Below, piece after piece: positions 36,476 through 45,720 of a stretch of DNA of 64,000 nt (the first letter of the stretch is position 1; every line of letters starts with the position of its first letter). Origin of the DNA: G965215055 sp965242685 (GTDB lineage Bacteria; Pseudomonadota; Gammaproteobacteria; UBA4575); NCBI GenBank assembly GCA_965242685.1, contig OZ251487.1, positions 930,001 through 994,000 on the forward strand. Reading direction: 5' to 3'. Made by a program: the position numbers and the translations under genes. The notes beneath the pieces are model-generated. The model was not told where the DNA came from, searched no databases, and saw only the letters and a list, made by a program, of their open reading frames with translations.

Positions 36476-37051
36476 TTACTCAGCGACCTTCTCCGTTTTC
36501 TTAGCAACGATCACCATCGCAGGTCTCAATAACCGATCATGCAGGGTATAACCCTTTTGCATCACATTGATTACCGTGTTGGGCTCGTGGTCGTCGCTTG
36601 CCTGCATCGTCATCGCCTGATGGAGATTAGGATCAAATACCTCACCATATGGGTTGACCTCCTCAATAGAAAACTTCTTCAGTACGGTGGCCAACATCTT
36701 GAGTGTCAGTTCCATGCCTTCCCATAACTTTGCGGCTTCTACATCACCTGCCCCTAACCCTAATTCCAAACTATCTTTAACCTGCAGCAACTCGCCGGCG
36801 AATCTTTCAACTGCATATCTATGTGCATTCGATACATCACGTTGTGCACGCTTGCGCAAATTTTCCATCTCGGCCTGTATACGCAATGTCTTTTCACGAT
36901 ATTCGGCCATCTTCTGCTGCACTTCTTCAAGCTCTTGAATCACGCTTTCTCGATCCACTCCCTGCTCTCCCTTGGGAGCCAACGCATCACCCATAGGAAT
37001 ATCTTCCGTGGCAGAACTTGTATCTTCCATATTTTCAATCGATTCACTCAT
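36476..37051 (-). CDS. grpE: Nucleotide exchange factor GrpE
   Basis: Releases ADP from DnaK. The 191-residue protein has an acidic unstructured N terminus, a long coiled-coil helix (about 35-110, VIQELEEVQQKMAEYREKTL), and the C-terminal beta domain with the family motif GEVFDPNLHQAMTM and GYTLHDRLLRPAMVIV. Lies between hrcA and dnaK. Confidence 0.97.
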   Translation of the reverse strand: MSESIENMEDTSSATEDIPMGDALAPKGEQGVDRESVIQELEEVQQKMAEYREKTLRIQAEMENLRKRAQRDVSNAHRYAVERFAGELLQVKDSLELGLGAGDVEAAKLWEGMELTLKMLATVLKKFSIEEVNPYGEVFDPNLHQAMTMQASDDHEPNTVINVMQKGYTLHDRLLRPAMVIVAKKTEKVAE

Positions 37052-37204
37052 AGTGCGATTCAGTTTACTCCTGATTTTTTACTTTCTCTCAAGCTTAGCT
37101 ACCATTTCCGTTTGGAGACTTACTTCTCTATATCGCCGTTTTAGTTCATTCACAACTTCACGCCACTAAAATAGCAGCATGTTCACGAAATTCAAATATA
37201 TGGA

Positions 37205-38263
37205 CTAATTTTGACTATGTAAGGCTTCGCTCATAAGCCTAGCCGTTACATCAACGATAGGAATTACCCGATCATAAGACATCCGTGTAGGGCCCACCAC
37301 CGCGAGCACACCCATAACCTCATCTCCTACTGTATAAGATGAAGTAATAACGCTGCAATCATCCAATATCTCATAACCCGACTCTTGACCAATAAAAATT
37401 TGTATCCCCTGTGCACAAATACACCGGTCCAATAAGCGTAGAAACTCCCTTTTTTGGCCAAAGGCATCAAATAAACTCCTCAATTTCTCGATATCTGATA
37501 GATCGTCATACTCCATCAAGTTGGTTTGACCGACTACCACGTAGTCAGGTTTTTGGGTGTCAGACTCCGCAAATACCTTTTCTCCCATTTCAACAGCTGA
37601 GCGCATCAAAGCATTCATATGTTCACGAACGCGGTCCAATTCATCTAGAATTTTCTGCCTGGCTACAACCAGGGACTGACCAGCACATAGCTCGTTCAGG
37701 TAGTTCGCAGCCTGCTGCAATTCTGACGAGGTGTATTCACGGTCAGTATGTAAAATTCGATTTTGGACTTCCTGTTTGTTCGTCACCAAAATGGCAAGAA
37801 CACGGTGATCGGAAAGCGGCAAAAACTCAATCTGACGAAATTCAGACCGCTCGTGTCTGGGTATGGTTACCACTCCTGCCATGCTAGTCAACCCGGACAA
37901 CAACTCTGAAGCACTTTCTACCAAACTACTTACACTTTGCGCAGAGTTCAAATTTCGCTTCACCTTTAATAATACCTCTGTAGTAAGCGGCTGTACTTTT
38001 AGCATCGTATCAACAAACAGGCGATAGCCTTTGGTAGTAGGTACTCGACCTGCAGATGTATGAGGAGATTCAACAAAGCCCTTCTCTTCCAGATCAGCCA
38101 TAATGTTACGTACGGTAGCCGCACTGATATCCAGCTCGGACAGTTTGGCCAAGGTACGCGAACCCATCGGTTGGCCTCTTGAAATATAACTTTCTACCAG
38201 TACCTTCAGAAGCCACTGAGTGCGTTCATTTAATGAGCAACTGGAACTTTCGACTGCACGCAT
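37205..38263 (-). CDS. hrcA: Heat-inducible transcription repressor HrcA
   Basis: Repressor that binds CIRCE operators of heat-shock genes in many bacteria. N-terminal winged-helix domain (LLKVLVESYISRGQPMGSRTLAK, ATVRNIMADLEEKGFVESPHTSAGR) and a C-terminal GAF-like dimerisation domain. I start it at ATG 38263 (352 residues); a TTG at 38284 and GTG at 38275 are also open. Adjacent to grpE as usual, yet no CIRCE inverted repeat is seen before hrcA, grpE, dnaK or dnaJ in this window. Confidence 0.93.
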   Translation of the reverse strand: MRAVESSSCSLNERTQWLLKVLVESYISRGQPMGSRTLAKLSELDISAATVRNIMADLEEKGFVESPHTSAGRVPTTKGYRLFVDTMLKVQPLTTEVLLKVKRNLNSAQSVSSLVESASELLSGLTSMAGVVTIPRHERSEFRQIEFLPLSDHRVLAILVTNKQEVQNRILHTDREYTSSELQQAANYLNELCAGQSLVVARQKILDELDRVREHMNALMRSAVEMGEKVFAESDTQKPDYVVVGQTNLMEYDDLSDIEKLRSLFDAFGQKREFLRLLDRCICAQGIQIFIGQESGYEILDDCSVITSSYTVGDEVMGVLAVVGPTRMSYDRVIPIVDVTARLMSEALHSQN

Positions 38264-38377
38264 GATATTTGCCACTTCCAACAAGATTTAATGACCCATC
38301 TACGAGAATGCCAAAATATAATATAGCTTTAATACTACATGTTAAGACGCCATGCCGCTAGTTTAACCGTGCATTCC

Positions 38378-39307
38378 ATGGTAGCTTTTAATTACACCAG
38401 ATTATTAAACACAGCCGTGAGCCAGTTTTCCAAAATCGGGATTATTTCAAAGTCTGAAGACCAGCACATTACTGGTACAGTACTCTCACTCTATCGGTAT
38501 TTATCGAGGAAGTCCTTGGAAATATACGCAGATGCCACATCAACAAAACTGATCAATCACGCATCATTATGCTCTCACGAAACTAGTCAAATTGCCGCAA
38601 ACAGTGAACTTGTAATTGTCGTTGGAGGGGACGGTACCCTCTTGTACGCCGCTCGCAGCATAATCCAGAAAAATGTTCCGTTACTCGGAATTAATCTGGG
38701 CCACTTGGGGTTTCTTGCAGAAATCAGTCCGCATGAAATTGAAAAACAATTAGATCAAATTCTGGATGGAAACTATGTAGAAGAACGCCGTTCCGTATTG
38801 GAAGCCAGTCTGATTAGAAAGGGCAAGAAGATCAGTACCTACACGGCCATAAACGACGTCGTTGTACACATTATGCAAATGGTACGTATGGTTGAAATAG
38901 AAACTCGCGTGAACAATCAGCATCTCAATACCCTTCGTGCGGACGGCTATATTGTCGCCACCCCAACGGGGTCAACAGCTTACGCACTTTCGGGAGGAGG
39001 CCCGATCTTGCATCCCGACGTAAACGCCATCGTGTTAGTACCAATATGCCCGCATACACTAAGCAACCGCCCGATCGTAGTTGATGCGAATAGTCAAGTA
39101 GAAGTACTCCTCCTGAAAAAAAACCGTTATGCTGCACTTGCTTCCATTGATGGACAAATCAACATGGATTTCATGCCGGGAGACAAGCTACAAATCAAAA
39201 AAGGACAGCCCGAATTGAGACTGCTGCAGCCGAAAGAATATAATTACTTTAGTGTCTTACATGAAAAACTATACTGGAGCACACCCCCACACCGCGAACA
39301 CTCCTGA
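38378..39307 (+). CDS. nadK: NAD kinase
   Basis: Phosphorylates NAD to NADP. The GGDGT motif (VVVGGDGTLLYAAR), LGHLGFL and the C-terminal TPTGSTAYALSGGGPILHP are intact. The start is uncertain: ATG 38339, ATG 38378 (309 residues, used here) and GTG 38417 (296 residues, closest to family length) are all in frame and none has a good ribosome-binding site. Divergent from hrcA; recN follows 23 bases later, the usual pair. Confidence 0.94.
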   Translation: MVAFNYTRLLNTAVSQFSKIGIISKSEDQHITGTVLSLYRYLSRKSLEIYADATSTKLINHASLCSHETSQIAANSELVIVVGGDGTLLYAARSIIQKNVPLLGINLGHLGFLAEISPHEIEKQLDQILDGNYVEERRSVLEASLIRKGKKISTYTAINDVVVHIMQMVRMVEIETRVNNQHLNTLRADGYIVATPTGSTAYALSGGGPILHPDVNAIVLVPICPHTLSNRPIVVDANSQVEVLLLKKNRYAALASIDGQINMDFMPGDKLQIKKGQPELRLLQPKEYNYFSVLHEKLYWSTPPHREHS

Positions 39308-39330
39308 ATACTACGTACCAAGCCAGCGGT

Positions 39331-41004
39331 ATGCTTAAATCCATTTATATCAGCAACTTTGCAATCATTGACAAACTTGAACTGGACTTTTTCGCTGGCA
39401 TGAGTGTACTTACCGGCGAAACCGGTGCCGGAAAATCAATCATTATTGACGCACTTTATTTGGCACTGGGCAGCCGAGCCGACCGCTCTGTGGCGCGTGA
39501 CCCAAACAAAAAAGTTGAAACTGTAGCAGTGTTTGATATCAGCGCTGCAACACAAGCCATCACCTGGTTGAAAGAACATGATTTCTATACAGGGTATGAT
39601 TGTATATTACGTCGCGTTGTTTTAAGCAACGGCAAATCCAAAGCGTATATAAACGATTCCCCTTGCTCGGCAACCATGCTGCACCATATTGGCAGCCTTT
39701 TCATAGACATCTACGGACAGCATGAACATCAATCACTTATACACAAAGATAAACAACGGGAACTATTGGACAGCTTTTTCGATAATGAAGAAAAAGCTGC
39801 CAAGCTGACAACGCTTTACCATCTTTGGAAGGACTTGACTAATAAACTACAAGATATTGAAACAAAATGTGAAAATACACGTTCACAGTTAGAACTATTA
39901 CAGTACCAGCACCAAGAACTTGAAAGACTTGACGTAAACAAAGACGAATATGAAAAGCTACATGATCAATACATGCGCTTGAGTAATGCCAAAGAACTAC
40001 ACAAAAAAAGCATGCGCGCCTCACTGCAACTGGCCGGAGAAGACGATAACACCCTTTATGATCAGCTCTACCACATGATAAGCGAGCTCGAAAAATTCGT
40101 CTCCGTTGATGCAGAGCTTAAAACTCCCCTGGACAACTTACAAAACATTCACATACAGCTTAAAGACACTGCAAGCACGCTGCGTAACTATGCAGAGCAA
40201 CTATCCTTCGACCCTCAAGTGCTACAAGCACTGGGGGAGAGAATTGCGACAATAGAAGAAATTGCACGCAAGCATAAAGTCAAACCTTCCCGATTATTTT
40301 CGCTACGCATGTCCATAGAAGAAAAGCTGAAAACACTTAAAAACGAACGTGGAGACACCGCAAAAATCAAAAAATCAATACATGAAACCGAGTATCAATA
40401 CCAAGCCCTAGCAAAAGAGATCAGCTCCTCAAGAAAACAAGCGGCAGATGAACTAAACGAAAAAATATCCGACTACATGCAATCCTTGGGAATGCAGGGA
40501 GGACGCTTTCAAATAGACGTGCAAACCAAAAATTATACTGAACCCACCCGCAACGGCCTGGACGATATTCAATTCATGGTCAGCACCAACCCGGGACAAT
40601 CATCACAGCTGATGAGCAAGGTTGCATCCGGTGGAGAGCTATCAAGGCTTAGTCTTGCCATACAAATCACTACGGTCAACAACTTAAAGATCCCGACCTT
40701 GATTTTTGACGAAATTGACACAGGAGTGGGTGGTGCAACGGCCGAGGTAGTCGGCAAGCACCTACGCAAGTTGAGCAACGAAGCACAAGTATTTTGTGTA
40801 ACACACTTACCCCAAGTTGCCGCACAAGCACACCATCACTACAAGGTCGACAAGCAGGAACGGAACAGCGCCATCACCGCGAAAATCTCACACCTGGAAA
40901 AAGACGCACGCATAAAAGAAATCGCGCGTATGCTGGGTGGTATAGAGATGACGCAAAATACCCACGAGCACGCCAAGGAAATGTTGTGCCAAATTAGAAC
41001 CTGA
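39331..41004 (+). CDS. recN: DNA repair protein RecN
   Basis: SMC-like ATPase in recombinational repair of double-strand breaks. Walker A is in LTGETGAGKSIIIDAL near the N terminus, a long central coiled coil spans about residues 150-370, and the C-terminal half has the signature VASGGELSRLSLA and Walker B TLIFDEIDTGVGG, followed by FCVTHLPQVA. 557 residues, normal length. Confidence 0.97.
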   Translation: MLKSIYISNFAIIDKLELDFFAGMSVLTGETGAGKSIIIDALYLALGSRADRSVARDPNKKVETVAVFDISAATQAITWLKEHDFYTGYDCILRRVVLSNGKSKAYINDSPCSATMLHHIGSLFIDIYGQHEHQSLIHKDKQRELLDSFFDNEEKAAKLTTLYHLWKDLTNKLQDIETKCENTRSQLELLQYQHQELERLDVNKDEYEKLHDQYMRLSNAKELHKKSMRASLQLAGEDDNTLYDQLYHMISELEKFVSVDAELKTPLDNLQNIHIQLKDTASTLRNYAEQLSFDPQVLQALGERIATIEEIARKHKVKPSRLFSLRMSIEEKLKTLKNERGDTAKIKKSIHETEYQYQALAKEISSSRKQAADELNEKISDYMQSLGMQGGRFQIDVQTKNYTEPTRNGLDDIQFMVSTNPGQSSQLMSKVASGGELSRLSLAIQITTVNNLKIPTLIFDEIDTGVGGATAEVVGKHLRKLSNEAQVFCVTHLPQVAAQAHHHYKVDKQERNSAITAKISHLEKDARIKEIARMLGGIEMTQNTHEHAKEMLCQIRT

Positions 41005-41010
41005 CAAAAC

Positions 41011-41370
41011 ATGAACCACTCCAGAAAAATAATTTTCGTACTATGCCTTGTATTGTCGGCATACGGATGCCAAATCAAGTTACCGAAAATCTACAAAATA
41101 GATGTACAGCAAGGCAATGCACTTGAAGCCGAGCTGGTAGAGAAAATAACACTGGGCATGAACAAAGAGCAGGTACATTTTATACTTGGCAGCCCTTTGA
41201 TCGTTGACAGTTTCCATCCGGACCGATGGGACTATGTATATTTACTCACCCCCAGTCATGGAGAACAGCAACTTCGTCAGTTGACGATTATTTTCGACCG
41301 CAACGAAGTCATGGATATCATGAAACGCAACATCTCTGACGCCGTTAAAGACAGTAAAGATTCCAAGTAA
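41011..41370 (+). CDS. bamE: Outer membrane assembly lipoprotein BamE (SmpA)
   Basis: Lipoprotein of the BAM complex that inserts beta-barrel proteins into the outer membrane. A signal peptide ends at the lipobox AYGC (Cys20); the SmpA/OmlA domain shows LVEKITLGMNKEQVHFILGSP and WDYVYLL. 119 residues. Six bases after recN; the tail overlaps nothing, and rnfH converges from the other strand 15 bases away. Confidence 0.95.
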   Translation: MNHSRKIIFVLCLVLSAYGCQIKLPKIYKIDVQQGNALEAELVEKITLGMNKEQVHFILGSPLIVDSFHPDRWDYVYLLTPSHGEQQLRQLTIIFDRNEVMDIMKRNISDAVKDSKDSK

Positions 41371-41385
41371 AGGCCATTCGTCGCA

Positions 41386-41685
41386 TTAACTCTGCTGCCC
41401 CTGGGCGGCGGCGCGTCGGTGCCGTGCTTTCATGGGGTTGCAAGACAACGGTCGATAAATCTCTACCCTATCCCGGTCGAGCAGAGCTTGGTCCAGCCCC
41501 ACAACTTCCCCGAATATCCCAGCGTTATTCTTTAACAGATCAACTTCCGGATATTTACCTAAAATACCTGACTCTTGTATAGCTTGCAGTACCGTTGCCT
41601 GTAAAGGCAGCATCACTGAAACGACTTCTTGCCGATGAACATGGGCATAACAAACGGTGACCGATATAAATGGCTTATTTGTCAT
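41386..41685 (-). CDS. rnfH: RnfH family protein (UPF0125)
   Basis: Small ubiquitin-like-fold protein of unknown function, 99 residues, recognised by VTVCYAHVHRQEVVSVMLP and the conserved C-terminal DRDRVEIYRPLSCNPMKARHRR. Starts inside the end of ratA with an 11-base overlap, the conserved ratA-rnfH pair. Confidence 0.93.
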   Translation of the reverse strand: MTNKPFISVTVCYAHVHRQEVVSVMLPLQATVLQAIQESGILGKYPEVDLLKNNAGIFGEVVGLDQALLDRDRVEIYRPLSCNPMKARHRRAAAQGQQS

Positions 41686-42109
41686 ACAGTTCTACGGCTC
41701 TCTGAGAAAAAAGAGCGACCAGTTTGTTGGTGAATTGGTTAAAGATCGGCCCGAGGGTCACCTCATAGAAGCGTTTGGAAAACGCAAACTCCATATCCAG
41801 TTCAACCCGACATGCACCATCATCAATCGCATGAAACTGCCAACTCCCTGTCAAGTGTCTAAACGGCCCGGTCACCAGGTACATAGTAATTTTTTCGTCC
41901 TCTACCAACTCATTACGCGTAGTTAAAGAGGCCTTGATACCCGAGTTGGCAAAGTGCAAGGTGGCTTGTTTCTCATGTTTACTTTCCTTGTCAACATCGC
42001 ATTTTACGCACCATGGTATAAAGGCGGGATAAGCACCCACGTCGTTGACCAGCCGATACATTTGCCTGGCCGAATAAGGCAACAACGCACTACGCCGCAC
42101 ATGAGTCAT
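41675..42109 (-). CDS. ratA: RatA-like START/COQ10-family protein
   Basis: A 144-residue START-domain protein, the conserved partner of rnfH; in E. coli the homologue was reported to bind 50S subunits, and a role in ubiquinone handling (COQ10 family) is the alternative. Family features include the N-terminal VRRSALLPYSARQMYRLVNDV and FIPWCVKC. Which role applies here cannot be told. Lies 18 bases downstream of the transporter gene. Confidence 0.93.
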   Translation of the reverse strand: MTHVRRSALLPYSARQMYRLVNDVGAYPAFIPWCVKCDVDKESKHEKQATLHFANSGIKASLTTRNELVEDEKITMYLVTGPFRHLTGSWQFHAIDDGACRVELDMEFAFSKRFYEVTLGPIFNQFTNKLVALFSQRAVELYDK

Positions 42110-42127
42110 ACAAAGGCAACCGAGTAC

Positions 42128-43522
42128 TTAAAAGACCTTCTCAAACACTCCGAGGACGTGTAAAAAGACCAGAATAACTCCTGCCGGCGCAATGTATCTG
42201 GCAAGAAACCGCCACATTTGATACGCACTTTCATACCTTATTTTCAATTCATCTCGCCGTGAAGATTCACGCATCACCCATGCGACAAACAGACAGATTA
42301 AAACTCCTCCCAACGGCAGCATAATGTTTGCGGCCAAGTAATCCACCAGGTCAAAAAATGATTTTCCTTCCAGGAAAGAACCATCCAGAAATGCAACCTT
42401 TCCCCACAGATTAAACGAAAACACTGTACCCAGGCCAACTGCCCAGACTATTGTTCCGCAAAACAGGGTGGCTACCAAACGCGACAGAGAAAACTTTTCA
42501 ACCAACCAGGCAACTGCCGGTTCAAGCAGGGAAATCGCCGAAGTCCACGCTGCAAAAACCAGAAGTATAAAAAACAAGGTGCCGAACAATACACCACCGG
42601 GCATGTGTCCAAAGGCAAGCGGCAGTGTATTGAATATCAAACCCGGGCCTTGACCGGGCTCCATGCCATTTGCAAATACGATTGGGAATATCGCCAAACC
42701 TGCCAAGATAGCGATCACCGTATCCGTGATCGCGACCTGAAAACTGGTTTTAGCAATGGAAACCTCGCCGGGCAGATAGGCCCCGTACGCCATGATTGCC
42801 CCCATACCCAGACTTAGCGTGAAAAAGGCATGCCCCAAGGCCTTCATTACCACCTCTGGATCAGTCAGCTTGGAAAAATCCGCAGCAAACAAAAATGTGA
42901 ACCCGGCATAAAACTCACCTTCAAAAATCGCATATATCACCACTATCAGAACTAAGATAACCAAGGCCGGCATTAAAAGACGCACCGCGGTCTCTAGGCC
43001 TTTTTTTACGCCACCGGCCACCACCAGTATGGTCAACACTAGAAACAACGTATGCCAAAGTAACAACTGCTTAGGGCTGGCGACCAAGCCGTTGAAAATT
43101 GCTTCCGACGCATCACTGCCGATGTCCACGAAAGTGCCACCGCCCATTTTTATTACGTATGCCAATCCCCAGCCGGCAATCACACTGTAATACGAGAGAA
43201 TCAGAAATCCCGTCAACATCCCCATGATCCCTACTCCCGCCCATAACCTGCTTTTATTCTCCTCCGCCGCCAAAGCCGTCATGGTGTTTATCGGACTGCT
43301 CCTACCCCTGCGCCCCAGCAGCACTTCCGACATCATCACGGGAATCCCAAGCAAGGCAATACAAACCAAGTACAGCAACACAAATGCGCCCCCACCATTC
43401 TCGCCTGTAATATAGGGAAACTTCCATATGTTCCCCAAGCCCACTGCAGAGCCCGAAGCAGCTAATACGAAGACAAACCGAGAAGACCAATAACCGTGAA
43501 TTGATATCCTTGAAGCAGCCAT
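42128..43522 (-). CDS. Sodium-dependent transporter of the NSS (SNF) family
   Basis: Inner-membrane, sodium-coupled symporter for amino acids or related solutes. The 464-residue protein has about 11-12 transmembrane helices and the NSS signature GSAVGLGNIWKFPYITGENG with the sodium- and substrate-site glycines in helix 1. The substrate cannot be inferred from the sequence. Head of a transporter-ratA-rnfH cluster, convergent with bamE and divergent from smpB. Confidence 0.93.
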   Translation of the reverse strand: MAASRISIHGYWSSRFVFVLAASGSAVGLGNIWKFPYITGENGGGAFVLLYLVCIALLGIPVMMSEVLLGRRGRSSPINTMTALAAEENKSRLWAGVGIMGMLTGFLILSYYSVIAGWGLAYVIKMGGGTFVDIGSDASEAIFNGLVASPKQLLLWHTLFLVLTILVVAGGVKKGLETAVRLLMPALVILVLIVVIYAIFEGEFYAGFTFLFAADFSKLTDPEVVMKALGHAFFTLSLGMGAIMAYGAYLPGEVSIAKTSFQVAITDTVIAILAGLAIFPIVFANGMEPGQGPGLIFNTLPLAFGHMPGGVLFGTLFFILLVFAAWTSAISLLEPAVAWLVEKFSLSRLVATLFCGTIVWAVGLGTVFSFNLWGKVAFLDGSFLEGKSFFDLVDYLAANIMLPLGGVLICLFVAWVMRESSRRDELKIRYESAYQMWRFLARYIAPAGVILVFLHVLGVFEKVF

Positions 43523-43625
43523 TATTAAATCGCCGTAACTACTGGATGATTGACCGGTACCGAGAAAAAGTACTCGCTTATATTATGAATTATCGCAGAC
43601 GCTTTGTACATGTCATAATTGGAGG

Positions 43626-44099
43626 GTGACAAAATCCAAAAAACAATCAAGTTCTACTATTGCGGTCAACAAGAAGGCCTTCCATGATTACTTCATCATC
43701 GAACGACTCGAGGCCGGCCTGGCACTTGAAGGTTGGGAAGTAAAAAGTCTGCGGGAAAAAGGCATCCAATTGAAAGAAAGCTATGCACTGCTCAAAGACA
43801 TGGAGGCATGGCTTTTGGGAGCTCACATCAGCCCCTTACCGACGACTTCCACGCACAAAGTGGCAGACCCCAGGCGAACGCGTAAATTATTGTTGCACAA
43901 ACACGAATTGGCCAAGCTGGTCGGAGCGGTAGAGAGAAAGGGCTTTACCCTCGTACCCCTGTCAATGTACTGGAAAAAAGGGAGAGCCAAACTTGAGATC
44001 GGGGTCGCCAAAGGCAAACAAAAACAGGACAAACGTGCGACGCTAAAGGAGCGGGACTGGCAGCGCGACAGGCAGAGACTATTGAAACATGGGGGGTGA
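43626..44099 (+). CDS. smpB: SsrA-binding protein SmpB
   Basis: Binds tmRNA and delivers it to stalled ribosomes. 157 residues with the oligonucleotide-binding core (AVNKKAFHDYFIIERLEAGL, GWEVKSLREKG) and a basic C-terminal tail ending KERDWQRDRQRLLKH. The start is GTG at 43626 with the GGAGG motif (43621-43625) directly adjacent to it, an unusually short spacing; no other in-frame start lies upstream that keeps the N terminus. tmRNA itself is not in the window. Confidence 0.93.
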   Translation: MTKSKKQSSSTIAVNKKAFHDYFIIERLEAGLALEGWEVKSLREKGIQLKESYALLKDMEAWLLGAHISPLPTTSTHKVADPRRTRKLLLHKHELAKLVGAVERKGFTLVPLSMYWKKGRAKLEIGVAKGKQKQDKRATLKERDWQRDRQRLLKHGG

Positions 44100-44175
44100 G
44101 ATTAGGGAATTATGGACAACCCATAAGTAAGTGACCGAACTTGCTTGTCGTCAATTTCGATCTTAATGGGCTCGG

Positions 44176-45354
44176 CTAATAAACCGCAATCCCGTGCGCC
44201 GGCAGGAGTTCTTTCAGCACGTAGTAACGGTGTAGCGCGGCGGCCTGGTGAAACCGATAGACATGGGTTTCTGTACCCAGCGTTGAAGTCTTCAGTTCAT
44301 GGAATTTGTCTTTTTCACGCTCCCAATCTTTGTGGGAGTAGCGGATGTCCTTCACCTCGCCGTCTTCGGCTGGATAGAGGTCGCTCTTGGCAATCGCCGT
44401 CCGCCATTTTTCGATACGGTCTTCCTTTCTACCTTCAAAGCGTAGAATCTCATCTACCTTGCCCTTAAACTGCTCAAACGGTTGAGGCGCTGTGTCGGGG
44501 TTGTCGTGGTAGTAGCGGTGCGTGAAGTCGGAAAGGCAGCGGTGCAGTTTTTCACACCCTTCCAAATAAGTACGCGGGTTGTCGCGGTCGACGCTGCCGT
44601 TGTCGGGACGCGGACGAACAAACTCGACGCGCCAGTGAAGGTATGGCCGATCCGGGTAGGTGAAGGTTCCGCCGTGCCCCAAATTTTTCGCCCCCTTTTC
44701 AAGCAATAAGCCTGCGAAGGAGCGTGTGGTGTGCTTGACAACAAATGCTACGATCTTATTCTCTATATAATTTTTGATTTCCTTGTCCTTAACGTCGATA
44801 AGGCTTATCGAGTCGGTGTCCACATCATTGTAGTCGGAGCTAACCCCGGAAAAGCCATAATGGGCGAACGTGTCCAGGTAGACATGGGCGGCAATACCGA
44901 GCAGTTCGAGGCCAAAGGCCGGTTTCTCGGCGCACACCTTGTCGCAATGATGCGTTATCATCTCCCGGGCGATGGCACTGTCCTTGACACACAACAACCG
45001 CTCTTCCTGCGTCTCTCCCACTCCGCCCGGCAGAAAGTGGAACGGCACCCACACGCGGCGCTGTTCATACTCCCTACCGAGGTTGAATAACCGAGCAATC
45101 AAGCGGCACAGCCTCCCAACCCAAACGCGGCGATGTTCATACGGTTCGATTCGCGCATTGATTGCGCAATCCTTGGGATGGTGCGCCGTGGCAATGCCGT
45201 ATAACAGTCCACCGTCCGGGTGATTCTGGCTGTCTTGGTGGTTGGAGTCGTCTACAAATTGCGCGGCATACGCCAAGGTCTTGGCGTCCTGCACCAGAAG
45301 ACCCGCCGCCCGCGCAAGGGCATAGGTGCCGTAAAAGTGCATATCAACCTGCAT
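44176..45354 (-). CDS. DUF6765 family protein, possible metal-dependent hydrolase
   Basis: 392-residue cytoplasmic protein of a family with no assigned function. Family signs are the start MHFYGTYALARAAGL, YAAQFVDDSNH and VPFHFLPG. Clustered His/Asp residues (D35, D36, H39; H135, H136; H157, D161, H165 in AAHVYLDTFAHYGF) resemble the metal sites of zinc-dependent phospholipase C-like folds, which is inference. An internal duplication (YEHRRVWV at 72-79, YEQRRVWV at 96-103) is present. A good ribosome-binding site AGGAAGAAG precedes the ATG. It stands with the lipoprotein gene between smpB and dnaQ, outside the conserved blocks. Confidence 0.8.
   Translation of the reverse strand: MQVDMHFYGTYALARAAGLLVQDAKTLAYAAQFVDDSNHQDSQNHPDGGLLYGIATAHHPKDCAINARIEPYEHRRVWVGRLCRLIARLFNLGREYEQRRVWVPFHFLPGGVGETQEERLLCVKDSAIAREMITHHCDKVCAEKPAFGLELLGIAAHVYLDTFAHYGFSGVSSDYNDVDTDSISLIDVKDKEIKNYIENKIVAFVVKHTTRSFAGLLLEKGAKNLGHGGTFTYPDRPYLHWRVEFVRPRPDNGSVDRDNPRTYLEGCEKLHRCLSDFTHRYYHDNPDTAPQPFEQFKGKVDEILRFEGRKEDRIEKWRTAIAKSDLYPAEDGEVKDIRYSHKDWEREKDKFHELKTSTLGTETHVYRFHQAAALHRYYVLKELLPAHGIAVY
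45047..45142. repeat. Pair of 24-base direct repeats inside the DUF6765 gene
   Basis: 45047-45070 and 45119-45142 match at 22 of 24 positions with a period of 72 bases (24 codons), so the frame is kept. They encode the two YExRRVWV segments and look like an internal duplication relative to the usual single copy before VPFHFLPG. Confidence 0.7.
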
Positions 45355-45396
45355 TGCTTCTTCCTGGATGAAAAAGTTATCGGGGGCGCCGCCAGG

Positions 45397-45636
45397 CTAT
45401 TTTACGCCGCAACTAAAAATACCCGACGCAGCTGCCTTGCTGGTCGCTTCAATGCAGTCGCTATAGGATTCAAACTCTTCTTCCACTGCGGAAGGCATGG
45501 CACCCGCGCTTGCGTAGACTTCACCTATCCAGATACCGCCTGCCGCTCCTTCATTACTACTAGTTATTTCCTCTCCACAGCTGAAAAGAACGAAAGACAG
45601 AGCGGTAAACATGAGCGCCAACAGTTTCTTTTTCAT
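45397..45636 (-). CDS. Small predicted lipoprotein, function unknown
   Basis: 79 residues starting at ATG 45636; the frame is open further upstream but this start gives a typical signal peptide (KKK, hydrophobic core) with lipobox LFSC at residues 17-20. The mature part is small and acidic with two further cysteines (SDC and FSC near the C terminus) that could form a disulphide. No family recognised. 42 bases upstream of the DUF6765 gene on the same strand, so possibly cotranscribed. Confidence 0.6.
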   Translation of the reverse strand: MKKKLLALMFTALSFVLFSCGEEITSSNEGAAGGIWIGEVYASAGAMPSAVEEEFESYSDCIEATSKAAASGIFSCGVK

Positions 45637-45720
45637 AGTCAATGTCTCGCTAGTGATTGGTAATAGAACAAACGAAATATAACGAAATTTGCACAATACG
45701 GCAACTATTCCCGGAATATT

